Shown here: in pieces, positions 1 to 5,210 of the stretch
Layout: each line of letters opens with the position of its first letter
Position numbering within the stretch: the first letter of the stretch is position 1
DNA from: Cellvibrionales bacterium
GTDB lineage: Bacteria; Pseudomonadota; Gammaproteobacteria; Pseudomonadales; UBA7434
Length of the DNA: 5,210 bases
NCBI GenBank assembly: GCA_003492055.1
Contig: DMZE01000086.1
Location: 1 to 5,210 of the forward strand
Reading direction: 5' to 3'
Notes under the pieces: model-generated
Databases searched by the model: none
What the model was told of the DNA's origin: nothing
The model's input: the letters and a program-made list of their open reading frames with translations, nothing else
Made by a program: the position numbers and the translations under genes

Positions 1-150
1 GCTGCTAAGAAAAAACCAGCTGCTAAGAAAGTTGTTAAAAAAGTTGCTGCAAAGAAAAAAGCACCTGCTAAGAAAAAACCAGCCGCTAAAAAAGCACCTG
101 CTAAGAAAAAAGCGCCTGCTAAAAAAGCTGCTGCAAAACCAGCTGCTGGT
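1..150 (+). repeat. Degenerate tandem repeats encoding the PAKK/AAKK tail
   Basis: The DNA encoding the tail is itself repetitive. GCTGCTAAGAAA occurs at 1-12 and 19-30, 18 bp apart. The 18-mer GCACCTGCTAAGAAAAAA occurs at 61-78 and again, identical, at 94-111, 33 bp apart. Further variants (gcgcctgctaaaaaagc, ccagccgctaaaaaagc) fill the rest. The units are multiples of 3 bp, so gain or loss by slippage or recombination would change tail length without breaking the frame (inference). The array probably continues to the left of the window. Confidence 0.85.
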
Positions 151-465
151 AAAGCCATTAGCGCACGCTATAGCAAAACTCAAATTTTGACTGAAATTGC
201 AGAAACAACTGATCTTAGCCGTAAGCAAGTCGGTGCGGTTATTGAAGAGCTTTCTTCATTAATTGAGCGTCACATCAAAAAACGTGCTTGTGGTGAATTC
301 GTTTTACCTGGCATGCTTAAAGTGACTACAGTTAAGAAGCCTGCGCGTAAAGCACGCAAAGGTATTAACCCATTTACTGGCGAAGAAACTGTATTTAAAG
401 CAAAACCAGCCAGCATTGCAGTTAAAGTACGTCCATTGAAGAAACTGAAAGAAATGGCTGAGTAA
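1..465 (+). CDS. HU-family DNA-binding protein with N-terminal Lys/Ala/Pro-rich tail (5' partial)
   Basis: The reading frame is open from base 1 to the TAA at 463-465, giving 154 visible residues; the true start lies upstream of the window. Visible residues 1-52 are almost only Lys, Ala, Pro and some Val, in PAKK/AAKK units typical of histone H1-like bacterial tails. Residues about 56-154 resemble an HU/IHF subunit: an N-terminal helical part (SKTQILTEIAETTDLSRKQV onward), then the core strand around EFVLPGMLKV. Next comes a basic beta-arm with the tip NPFTGEE (residues 123-129), matching the RNPxTG tip of HU, whose proline intercalates DNA, and finally a C-terminal helix. HU proteins bind and bend DNA as dimers in the nucleoid; the tail probably adds non-specific DNA contacts and compaction (inference). 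A TTG at 187 is in frame but lies inside the HU fold, so it is not the start. The gene ends 64 bp before a strong terminator. The family call is good; the exact subfamily and full length cannot be seen. Confidence 0.9.
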   Translation, partial: AAKKKPAAKKVVKKVAAKKKAPAKKKPAAKKAPAKKKAPAKKAAAKPAAGKAISARYSKTQILTEIAETTDLSRKQVGAVIEELSSLIERHIKKRACGEFVLPGMLKVTTVKKPARKARKGINPFTGEETVFKAKPASIAVKVRPLKKLKEMAE

Positions 466-529
466 TTACTCAAACGTCATTGAATAATGAAAGATAGACC
501 TGTTCAGGTAACATAATGAGCTCGTCGTT

Positions 530-570
530 AACCGGGGCATGGATTTTTCCAGCCCCGGTTTTTATTTTCT
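530..570 (+). terminator. Rho-independent terminator after the HU-like gene
   Basis: The left arm AACCGGGGC (530-538) pairs perfectly with GCCCCGGTT (552-560). Inside it, TGGA (540-543) pairs with TCCA (548-551) around a TTTT loop, leaving only A539 bulged. The stem is therefore about 13 bp with a GC-rich base, and it runs into TTTATTTTCT (561-570). This is a classic intrinsic terminator, which should largely insulate proS from HU-gene transcription. Confidence 0.93.
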
Positions 571-589
571 CACTCCTATAAATTACACT
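561..589 (+). promoter_or_regulatory. Possible weak sigma70-type promoter for proS
   Basis: After the strong terminator, proS needs a start site between about 571 and 648. The best candidates are a -10-like TATAAA at 577-582, or TACACT at 584-589 with a poor -35 (TTTATT, 561-566) at 17-bp spacing. None has a good -35 box, and part of the element would overlap the terminator T-tract. This is a tentative assignment; nothing better was found in the gap. Confidence 0.25.
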
Positions 590-648
590 GCCAATATTGC
601 TAACCACTAGCAGTACCATGCAAATTAAATAACTAGATAAACGATATT

Positions 649-2361
649 ATGCGCGCCAGCCAACTCTTAATAGCCACATTAAAAGAAACCCCAGCCGATG
701 CAGAGGTGATTAGTCACCAGCTAATGTTACGCGCGGGAATGATTCGCAAATTAGCATCCGGCCTTTATACTTGGCTGCCAATGGGCTTACGTGTACTGCG
801 TAAAATTGAAGCCATAGTACGTGAAGAAATGACTAATGCTGGCGCACAAGAAATACTTATGCCGGTTGTTCAGCCCGCTGAACTGTGGGAAGAATCAGGC
901 CGCTGGGATCAATACGGCGCTGAATTACTGCGCATCAAAGATCGTCATCAGCGCGGCTTTTGCTTAGGGCCAACCCACGAAGAAGTCGTTACCGATTTAA
1001 TGCGTAACGAATTACAAAGTTATAAGCAGCTACCGATTAATCTTTTCCAAATTCAAACGAAATTTCGTGATGAAATAAGACCGCGCTTTGGCATTATGCG
1101 TGCGCGCGAGTTCACCATGAAAGACGCCTACTCTTTTCATATTAGCCAAGCAAGCCTCGATGATACCTATACCGGCATGCACAATGCCTACTCGGCAATA
1201 TTTAACCGTATCGGCTTAGATTTTCGTGCAGTATTAGCCGATACCGGCTCCATTGGCGGCAATGCCAGCCATGAGTTTCATGTGCTTGCAGAATCTGGCG
1301 AAGACGACATAGCCTTTAGTAACAGCAGTGACTATGCCGCTAATGTTGAGCTAGCTGAAGCCCTTGCACCAACTATTGAGTCAGTAGAAAAGCAAACGCT
1401 TAACGTGGTCGACACTCCGCATGCAAAAACCATTAATGAAGTGTGCGAGCAACTCAATATACCGGCTCAACAAAGCTTAAAAACATTATTAGTTAATGCT
1501 GACGAAGACAGCCCAAACTCCTTAGTCGCGCTAGTATTAAGAGGTGACCATCAACTTAACGATATTAAAGCAGAAAAACTTGAGCATGTTGCCTCGCCAC
1601 TAACCATGGCCAGCGAAGCTGACATACTTGCTGCGACCGGTTGCACACCAGGGTCTATTGGGCCGATTAAACTCGCTATGCCGATTATTGTTGATCATGC
1701 AGCCGCTGCGGTGAGTAATTTTGTTTGTGGCGCCAATCAAGAGGGGCAACATCTTACCGGCGCTAACTGGGAACGCGATGCAACAGCATCTGTTGTTGCC
1801 GATATTCGCTGCGTGGTTGCTGGCGACCCAAGCCCCGATGGTAAAGGCGAATTATTAATTAAACGCGGTATCGAAGTTGGGCATATCTTTCAGCTAGGCA
1901 AAAAATATAGCGAAGCATTGAATGCCACCGTACTCAATGAATCCGGAAAAAGCGAAGTGGTTCATATGGGTTGTTACGGAATAGGCGTGTCACGCGTTAT
2001 GGCCGCGGCTGTTGAACAAAACCACGATGATGGCGGCATTATTTGGCCGGCGTCTATCGCACCTTTTCAAGTGGTACTGGTGCCTATTAATATGCAAAAA
2101 TCTGAGCGCGTAAAAACGCTGACCGAATCGCTGTATCAACAATTACTCGATCATAATATTGAAGTACTGCTTGACGATAGAAATGAACGACCCGGTGTTA
2201 AGTTTGCCGATATGGAGTTAATTGGCATTCCTCATCGCTTAGTTATTGGCGATAAAGGCTTAGATCGCGGCATGTTGGAATATCGCGCACGCCCTTCGTC
2301 GGACAATCAGGATATGCCTGTCGAAACAGCACTGGAAGCATTATTAACATTGCTTGGCTAA
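649..2361 (+). CDS. proS: Prolyl-tRNA synthetase (bacterial type, with editing domain)
   Basis: This cytoplasmic class II aminoacyl-tRNA synthetase charges tRNA-Pro with proline using ATP. At 570 residues it is close to the E. coli enzyme (572), and it aligns with that protein, as I recall it, from Met1, which supports this ATG. Visible landmarks: motif 1 region around residues 44-75; the proline/ATP-site loop GPTHEE (107-112); motif 2 [10 protein letters not shown] (139-148) followed by [12 protein letters not shown] (153-164); and motif 3 around [10 protein letters not shown] (441-450). Residues about 224-405 form the INS insertion domain that hydrolyses mischarged Ala-tRNA-Pro; its key lysine (K278, in LKTLLV) and histidine (H368, in GQH) are present, at the places of E. 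coli K279 and H369. The C-terminal anticodon-binding domain starts near 472. No Shine-Dalgarno sequence is obvious upstream. The gene follows a terminator, so it probably has its own promoter. It looks intact and functional. Confidence 0.98.
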   Translation: MRASQLLIATLKETPADAEVISHQLMLRAGMIRKLASGLYTWLPMGLRVLRKIEAIVREEMTNAGAQEILMPVVQPAELWEESGRWDQYGAELLRIKDRHQRGFCLGPTHEEVVTDLMRNELQSYKQLPINLFQIQTKFRDEIRPRFGIMRAREFTMKDAYSFHISQASLDDTYTGMHNAYSAIFNRIGLDFRAVLADTGSIGGNASHEFHVLAESGEDDIAFSNSSDYAANVELAEALAPTIESVEKQTLNVVDTPHAKTINEVCEQLNIPAQQSLKTLLVNADEDSPNSLVALVLRGDHQLNDIKAEKLEHVASPLTMASEADILAATGCTPGSIGPIKLAMPIIVDHAAAAVSNFVCGANQEGQHLTGANWERDATASVVADIRCVVAGDPSPDGKGELLIKRGIEVGHIFQLGKKYSEALNATVLNESGKSEVVHMGCYGIGVSRVMAAAVEQNHDDGGIIWPASIAPFQVVLVPINMQKSERVKTLTESLYQQLLDHNIEVLLDDRNERPGVKFADMELIGIPHRLVIGDKGLDRGMLEYRARPSSDNQDMPVETALEALLTLLG

Positions 2362-2369
2362 TAGCAATC

Positions 2370-2429
2370 GATGACGTTTAAATAGCTATACTCTATAAAT
2401 GTTACTATAAACGTCATCTTAAACATCAT
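2370..2429 (+). promoter_or_regulatory. Promoter-like region with 11-bp inverted repeat and a third half-site, before the transglycosylase gene
   Basis: GATGACGTTTA (2370-2380) is the exact reverse complement of TAAACGTCATC (2408-2418). A near copy in direct orientation, TAAACATCAT, follows at 2420-2429, 12 bp after the second arm. Between the arms lie two -10-like boxes, TATACT (2387-2392) and TATAAA (2394-2399). ATGACG (2371-2376), inside the left arm, sits 17 bp from TATAAA and shares TGAC with the -35 consensus. The arrangement suits a promoter with flanking operator half-sites. As RNA it would form a stem with a 27-nt loop, but no U-tract follows, so it is a poor intrinsic terminator for proS. 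The repeats are seen directly; the regulatory role is inferred. Confidence 0.45.
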
Positions 2430-2468
2430 TATTTATAGCCCGATTAACCACTGAGCCAATATTTATTT

Positions 2469-3098
2469 ATGCCCTCATTGTGTATCGCTAAACGCTTAAC
2501 CACTCTGCTCTGCTTATTCAGCATAGGGTTGTTCAGTATCGGCATTTCAGTTATCTCATCAATCAGCTTCGCCAGTGATAACCGCACACAGCAAATCGAC
2601 GATGCAGAATTAAAAACGTTTTTACAAAGCACCCTCGGTAAAGATATTGCACTTAAAGATAAATTTGATGGCGAAGTTTGGCTGCTAGGCATGCGCGCAC
2701 GCATGGCCGCTTATAAAGTCAGTGATAAAGAATCTTACTCCATTCTCACCTCTGTCTATCAAGAAGCCCTTAACAGCGACCTTGCACCCGATATTGTTCT
2801 AGCCGTTATTGCCGCAGAGAGCAGCTTTAATCGCTTTGCGGTTTCATCGGCAGGCGCGCAAGGTTTAATGCAAATTATGCCGTTTTGGAAAAATGAAATT
2901 GGCCGCGCCGATGACAACCTCACCGATATCGCAACCAATATTCGCTATGGCTGCAAAATTTTACAATTTTATTTGCAAAAAGAAAAAGGCAACTTAGCAT
3001 TAGCCCTAGCCCGATACAACGGCAGCGTAGGACAAACCCGCTATTCAGAAAAAGTACTCGTTATTTGGGAGCAACACTGGCGTAGCGGCAGACTTTAA
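2469..3098 (+). CDS. Small secreted SLT-type lytic transglycosylase
   Basis: This 209-residue protein belongs to the soluble lytic transglycosylase (SLT, Slt70 catalytic domain-like) fold. These enzymes cleave the MurNAc-GlcNAc bond of peptidoglycan in the periplasm, leaving 1,6-anhydro ends. Residues 1-35 look like a signal peptide: basic CIAKR, a long hydrophobic run (about 10-34) and a possible cleavage site after SISFA. Residues about 40-95 are an uncharacterised linker or helical part. The catalytic domain covers about 100-203 and has the ordered SLT motifs: AAESSFN with the catalytic acid E117, SSAGAQGLMQIMP (126-138), NIRYG (157-161) and ALARYNGS (179-186). No LysM domain or large superhelical domain is present, so it is a minimal enzyme. 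No lipobox is evident. The signal peptide supports the ATG at 2469, though only a weak GAG (2453-2455) precedes it. It starts 107 bp after proS; readthrough from proS is possible. The family is sure; the precise Mlt/Slt subtype is not. Confidence 0.92.
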   Translation: MPSLCIAKRLTTLLCLFSIGLFSIGISVISSISFASDNRTQQIDDAELKTFLQSTLGKDIALKDKFDGEVWLLGMRARMAAYKVSDKESYSILTSVYQEALNSDLAPDIVLAVIAAESSFNRFAVSSAGAQGLMQIMPFWKNEIGRADDNLTDIATNIRYGCKILQFYLQKEKGNLALALARYNGSVGQTRYSEKVLVIWEQHWRSGRL

Positions 3099-3214
3099 GC
3101 CGAACCTTAATTTTTTAAAAATGAGATCAACACTACATTAGCGGTATAAAAAAATGCGATACCGTCATAAATTCTGGCAAAAAAAACAAAAACAACGGCT
3201 GCATCACGTTACTT

Positions 3215-3241
3215 ATTAAAAAAAACCGATATTTTTTTAAT
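3215..3241. repeat. AT-only inverted repeat (A-tract/T-tract)
   Basis: ATTAAAAAAA (3215-3224) pairs perfectly with TTTTTTTAAT (3232-3241) around the loop ACCGATA. It could act as a weak, possibly bidirectional terminator, as curved DNA, or as an UP-like element just upstream of the candidate promoter at 3245-3275. A stem of only A-U pairs makes a strong terminator unlikely. Confidence 0.5.
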
Positions 3242-3244
3242 TAG

Positions 3245-3275
3245 TTCATGTGATTTATTTAAGCTTCACTATACT
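3245..3275 (+). promoter_or_regulatory. Candidate sigma70 promoter for the TonB-domain gene
   Basis: A good -10-like TATACT lies at 3270-3275, with a partial -35, TTCATG (3245-3250), at a long 19-bp spacing and an A/T-tract region just upstream. Transcription would start near 3282 and leave a leader of about 105 nt. The box sits in CTATACTCT, the same nine bases found at 2386-2394 before the transglycosylase gene. The weak -35 keeps confidence modest. Confidence 0.45.
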
Positions 3276-3374
3276 CTCTATGCAAGCGCACACTATTTAA
3301 GCCATACAATCTTGCGTGACGCTCTCCTAAAATAATAAATCAACAAGCTCAATTATTCATTATTTAAGGAACTT

Positions 3375-3378
3375 GGAG
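3375..3378 (+). promoter_or_regulatory. Strong Shine-Dalgarno GGAG fixing the start at 3387
   Basis: GGAG at 3375-3378 lies 8 nt before the ATG at 3387, with a second purine run, AAGGAA (3366-3371), just upstream. It is the only strong ribosome binding site among the gene starts visible here, and it settles the start of the TonB-domain gene. Confidence 0.85.
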
Positions 3379-3386
3379 TATCAAAT

Positions 3387-4028
3387 ATGCAGGTTGAATT
3401 TTCAAAAATAGTTATAGGCCTTATTAAATTATTGATGGCTACAAGTCTAACAAGCCACCTCTCATTAGCCTATGCCTCTTCATTAGATTTAAAAAAATCA
3501 GCAGCTGCTAATTTAAGTACGCCATCTATTAACGCAGCGGCGATTAATTCCGCCACTGAATCTATCGCAGCAGCGGAATCATTATACGAATTCCCCAGTG
3601 GAGCCACTCAATCGGTACTGAAATCAACCGACGATAATGAAATTACTATCAAGCTAGACAACCCCGCAAAGAAAACTCTTGTCTCAAAAAATATACTCAT
3701 CGCCAGTCAAGATTCATCGTCCGCTCAACAAGCGGGACTGTTTCGAATATACCGCTCAAATTTATTAAAGAAAACCTACCAACATGTTATTTACCCAGGC
3801 TCGGCCATAGATAGAGATCAGCAAGGCGACGTTATTTTAAAATTAACGGTTAGTCGTGAAGGGGAAATACAAAGCGTGGATTATGATAAACGCGCTGACT
3901 TTAACTCGCTCAATAAAGCCGCCGCACGCGCCGTTAAAAAGGCAACGCCCTACCCCCCTGCCCCTAAGCAACTACATGGCGAGACCTTTGAAGTGATTAT
4001 GCCTATTAAATTTCGTCTAGCTGAGTAA
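3387..4028 (+). CDS. Exported or anchored protein with TonB C-terminal domain
   Basis: This 213-residue protein begins with a short charged segment and a hydrophobic stretch (about 8-30) ending in LSLAYA-SS, which looks like a signal peptidase I site. An uncleaved anchor is also possible. Residues 31-120 are low-complexity and Ala/Ser-rich, without the Pro-Lys/Pro-Glu repeats that let true TonB span the periplasm. Residues about 131-211 match the TonB_C domain: YPGSAIDRDQQGDVILKLTV, then the REGEIQSV turn, the helix LNKAAARAVKKATPYPPAP (the usual AAxxAVxxAxPfPP pattern) and the last strand VIMPIKFRL. TonB carries proton-motive energy from ExbB/ExbD to outer-membrane receptors; no exbB, exbD or receptor gene lies nearby. 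Some TonB_C proteins act elsewhere in the envelope, so energy transduction is not established. The start is fixed by the strong Shine-Dalgarno. Domain call firm, role unknown. Confidence 0.85.
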   Translation: MQVEFSKIVIGLIKLLMATSLTSHLSLAYASSLDLKKSAAANLSTPSINAAAINSATESIAAAESLYEFPSGATQSVLKSTDDNEITIKLDNPAKKTLVSKNILIASQDSSSAQQAGLFRIYRSNLLKKTYQHVIYPGSAIDRDQQGDVILKLTVSREGEIQSVDYDKRADFNSLNKAAARAVKKATPYPPAPKQLHGETFEVIMPIKFRLAE

Positions 4029-4035
4029 GCCCATC

Positions 4036-4060
4036 ACTGATACTTGTCAGTATTTTATTT
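4036..4060 (+). terminator. Possible weak terminator after the TonB-domain gene
   Basis: ATACT (4040-4044) pairs with AGTAT (4049-4053) around TGTC and runs into TTTATTT (4054-4060). An overlapping alternative pairs ACTGA (4036-4040) with TCAGT (4047-4051). The position, a few bases after the stop codon, suits a terminator, but the stem is short and AT-rich. Confidence 0.4.
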
Positions 4061-4109
4061 AAACCCTGTTTCTATTTATTTTCTTCTCCATTTAAACAAT
4101 CATATTCGC

Positions 4110-4172
4110 TTAACCAAACCCGTCGTTTTAGCGCTATACTAGCGCCGCAACGCTATACAATAAAAAGCGCTT
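4110..4172 (+). promoter_or_regulatory. selO promoter region with repeated AGCGC and CGCTATAC elements
   Basis: A -10-like TATACT lies at 4135-4140, inside a perfect 6-bp inverted repeat, GCGCTA-TAC-TAGCGC (4131-4145). CGCTATAC at 4132-4139 is repeated at 4151-4158, 19 bp later, and the second copy overlaps another -10-like box (TATACA, 4154-4159, or TACAAT, 4156-4161). AGCGC occurs at 4130-4134, 4141-4145 and 4166-4170; the first and last lie in the palindromes TAGCGCTA (4129-4136) and AAGCGCTT (4165-4172). The -35 is poor (TTAACC at 4110-4115, 19-bp spacing), which would fit a promoter helped or blocked by a regulator. The repeats are observed; the function is inferred. Confidence 0.45.
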
Positions 4173-4200
4173 ACTCCTTTAACTGACTCGTTAGCCATTT

Positions 4201-5210
4201 ATGAATCCAATACCAAGATTAAATAACCGTTTTGCAGAGCTCGATTCGCGACTTTATAGTCCTACGCAAGCTAGCACTATTGGCGCACCGCGCTGGGTAA
4301 TTCGCAATCATGCCTTGGCCAATTATTTAGGTATGGATTTAACCAGCAATAATGGCGAACCGTTTTTATCCGCCTTTAGTGGTGGCGCGCCATTACCCAA
4401 TAGTCGACCTTTAGCCATGGTCTATGCTGGCCATCAGTTTGGTCACTATGTTAATCAGTTAGGTGATGGTCGTGGATTATTATTAGGTGAAATTGATACC
4501 CCGCAAGGTGCATTCGATTTGCATCTAAAAGGCGCAGGACCAACACCGTATTCACGTATGGGTGATGGCCGTGCCGTATTGCGCTCAAGCATTAGAGAAT
4601 ACTTATGCGGTGAAGCCATGACAGCATTGGGTATTGCATCAACGCGATCACTTTGCATTACCACTGGCGAGCAAACCGTATGGCGTGAAAAAGAAGAATC
4701 GGCAGCCATGTTGGTACGTGTAGCGCGCAGTCATATACGCTTTGGTAGCTTTGAGTTTTTTCACTATACCGAGCAGCCTGAACTCGTAAAAAAATTAGCT
4801 GATTTTTGTATAGAGCAGTATTTTCCTGAGGCTGCTGAGCGCAGTGGAAGTGGACGCTATGCCGTATTTTTATCACAAGTTGTAGAAAAAACGGCACGCA
4901 TGATTGCCCAATGGCAAAGTGTCGGTTTTGCGCATGGCGTTATGAATACAGACAATATGTCGATACTTGGCGAGACCTTTGACTATGGTCCCTTTGGATT
5001 TTTAGATGATTACAATGAAGGCTTTGTTTGTAATCACTCTGATAATTCAGGTCGCTATGCGTTTAATGCACAACCTGGCGTAGCGTTGTGGAACCTGAAT
5101 GCATTAGCACAAGCGCTTTCATCATTGATTGACGAAACACAAATCAAAGCTGCATTAGCGCATTACCGCCCTAGCCTTATCGGTCATTATTCAAGTTTAA
5201 TGCGTAGCAA
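4201..5210 (+). CDS. selO: Protein adenylyltransferase SelO/YdiU (3' partial)
   Basis: The frame is open from the ATG at 4201 to the right edge: 336 codons of a family usually near 480-500 residues, so about two thirds is visible. SelO (YdiU, UPF0061) is a pseudokinase-fold enzyme that binds ATP in flipped orientation and transfers AMP to Ser, Thr or Tyr of target proteins, with a role linked to redox stress; E. coli YdiU is also reported to transfer UMP. Visible family motifs: AGHQFGHYVNQLGDGRG (76-92, nucleotide loop), HLKGAGPTPYSR (108-119) with the ATP lysine K110, GDGRAVLRSSIREYL (121-135), and RVARSHIRFG (173-182) with two nucleotide-contacting arginines. GVMNTDNMS (246-254) carries the probable catalytic D251 and metal ligand N252, and DYGPFGFLD (261-269) carries metal ligand D261. 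The key residues seen are intact. No Shine-Dalgarno is visible; the start rests on the typical N-terminus (RLNNRFAELDSRLYS). The C-terminal cysteine/selenocysteine region lies outside the window. Confidence 0.96.
   Translation, partial: MNPIPRLNNRFAELDSRLYSPTQASTIGAPRWVIRNHALANYLGMDLTSNNGEPFLSAFSGGAPLPNSRPLAMVYAGHQFGHYVNQLGDGRGLLLGEIDTPQGAFDLHLKGAGPTPYSRMGDGRAVLRSSIREYLCGEAMTALGIASTRSLCITTGEQTVWREKEESAAMLVRVARSHIRFGSFEFFHYTEQPELVKKLADFCIEQYFPEAAERSGSGRYAVFLSQVVEKTARMIAQWQSVGFAHGVMNTDNMSILGETFDYGPFGFLDDYNEGFVCNHSDNSGRYAFNAQPGVALWNLNALAQALSSLIDETQIKAALAHYRPSLIGHYSSLMRS

Larger units (their letters stand above)
3099..3386. other. AT-rich intergenic region with A/T tracts and two hairpins
   Basis: These 288 bp lie between the transglycosylase and TonB-domain genes. 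I see no ORF or RNA gene. They hold several A or T runs (3148-3154, 3179-3184, 3218-3225, 3232-3238). One 6-bp stem, CGGTAT (3142-3147) with ATACCG (3159-3164), lacks a T-tract after it. A perfect 10-bp AT-only inverted repeat follows (3215-3224 with 3232-3241). No convincing terminator for the transglycosylase gene is visible. The right part holds the promoter and leader of the next gene. Confidence 0.6.

Noticed and set aside
1..150. CRISPR-like array
   Set aside because: The repeats are back-to-back, degenerate and in frame in a protein gene; there are no unique spacers and no cas genes.
187..465. Shorter HU-like gene starting at TTG 187
   Set aside because: The frame is open to base 1 and the HU fold begins before 187, so this start would remove part of the first helix.
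270..473. Minus-strand ORF of 67 codons opposite the HU-like gene
   Set aside because: It lies opposite a clear HU coding frame, has no family resemblance and no promoter or ribosome binding site.
498..509. Palindrome-like ACCTGTTCAGGT after the HU-like gene
   Set aside because: The arms are short and the loop is 2-4 nt. It does not match a LexA box (CTGT-N8-ACAG), and no promoter lies near it.
598..612. Inverted repeat TGCTA-ACCAC-TAGCA before proS
   Set aside because: A 5-bp stem of this size is expected by chance, and it has no T-tract or clear promoter context.
2444..2704. Minus-strand ORF of 86 codons opposite the transglycosylase start
   Set aside because: It is a shadow of a gene with clear signal peptide and SLT motifs, and its own translation shows no recognisable domain.
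3249..3269. CRP-like TGTGA ... TCAC upstream of the TonB-domain gene
   Set aside because: The half-sites are 12 bp apart, whereas a CRP site needs TGTGA-N6-TCACA.
4029..4200. tRNA or small RNA gene between the TonB-domain gene and selO
   Set aside because: No cloverleaf, no T-arm GGTTC-type motif and no strong hairpin; only promoter-like repeats and a weak terminator are visible.
4455..4897. Two overlapping minus-strand ORFs (84 and 79 codons) inside selO
   Set aside because: Both lie opposite conserved SelO motifs, overlap each other and resemble nothing known; they are coding-strand shadows.

Overview
The window looks like ordinary chromosomal DNA from a gammaproteobacterium. The evidence is a prolyl-tRNA synthetase that matches my memory of the E. 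coli enzyme almost without gaps, a SelO/YdiU protein of the proteobacterial type, and an HU-like protein with a long Lys/Ala/Pro tail. Base composition is moderate to AT-rich, with AT-rich intergenic stretches. A marine or free-living member near the Cellvibrionales, Pseudomonadales or Alteromonadales is a guess from this gene mix and was not tested.

Layout: five protein genes, all on the + strand, separated by gaps of 183, 107, 288 and 172 bp. Bases 1-465 are the 3' part of an HU-family nucleoid protein whose Lys/Ala/Pro tail is cut by the window edge. A textbook intrinsic terminator (530-570) follows it. Bases 649-2361 encode complete ProS with an intact editing domain. Bases 2469-3098 encode a small secreted SLT-type lytic transglycosylase. 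Bases 3387-4028 encode an exported or membrane-anchored protein ending in a TonB C-terminal domain but lacking the Pro-rich spacer of true TonB. Bases 4201-5210 are the first 336 codons of SelO/YdiU, an AMP-transferring pseudokinase, cut by the right edge.

The genes do not form an obvious pathway: chromatin architecture, translation, cell-wall turnover, an envelope protein and protein AMPylation. The gaps, the strong terminator and the promoter-like TATACT boxes before the last three genes suggest mostly separate transcription units. proS and the transglycosylase gene could be partly cotranscribed.

No phage, insertion sequence, CRISPR array, RNA gene or defence system is visible, and I found no convincing new biological system. 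The items most worth a second look are non-coding: three copies of a 10-bp element around the -10 region between proS and the transglycosylase gene, and repeated AGCGC and CGCTATAC elements in the selO promoter region. Among the proteins, the H1-like tail on HU and the unusual TonB-domain protein stand out.
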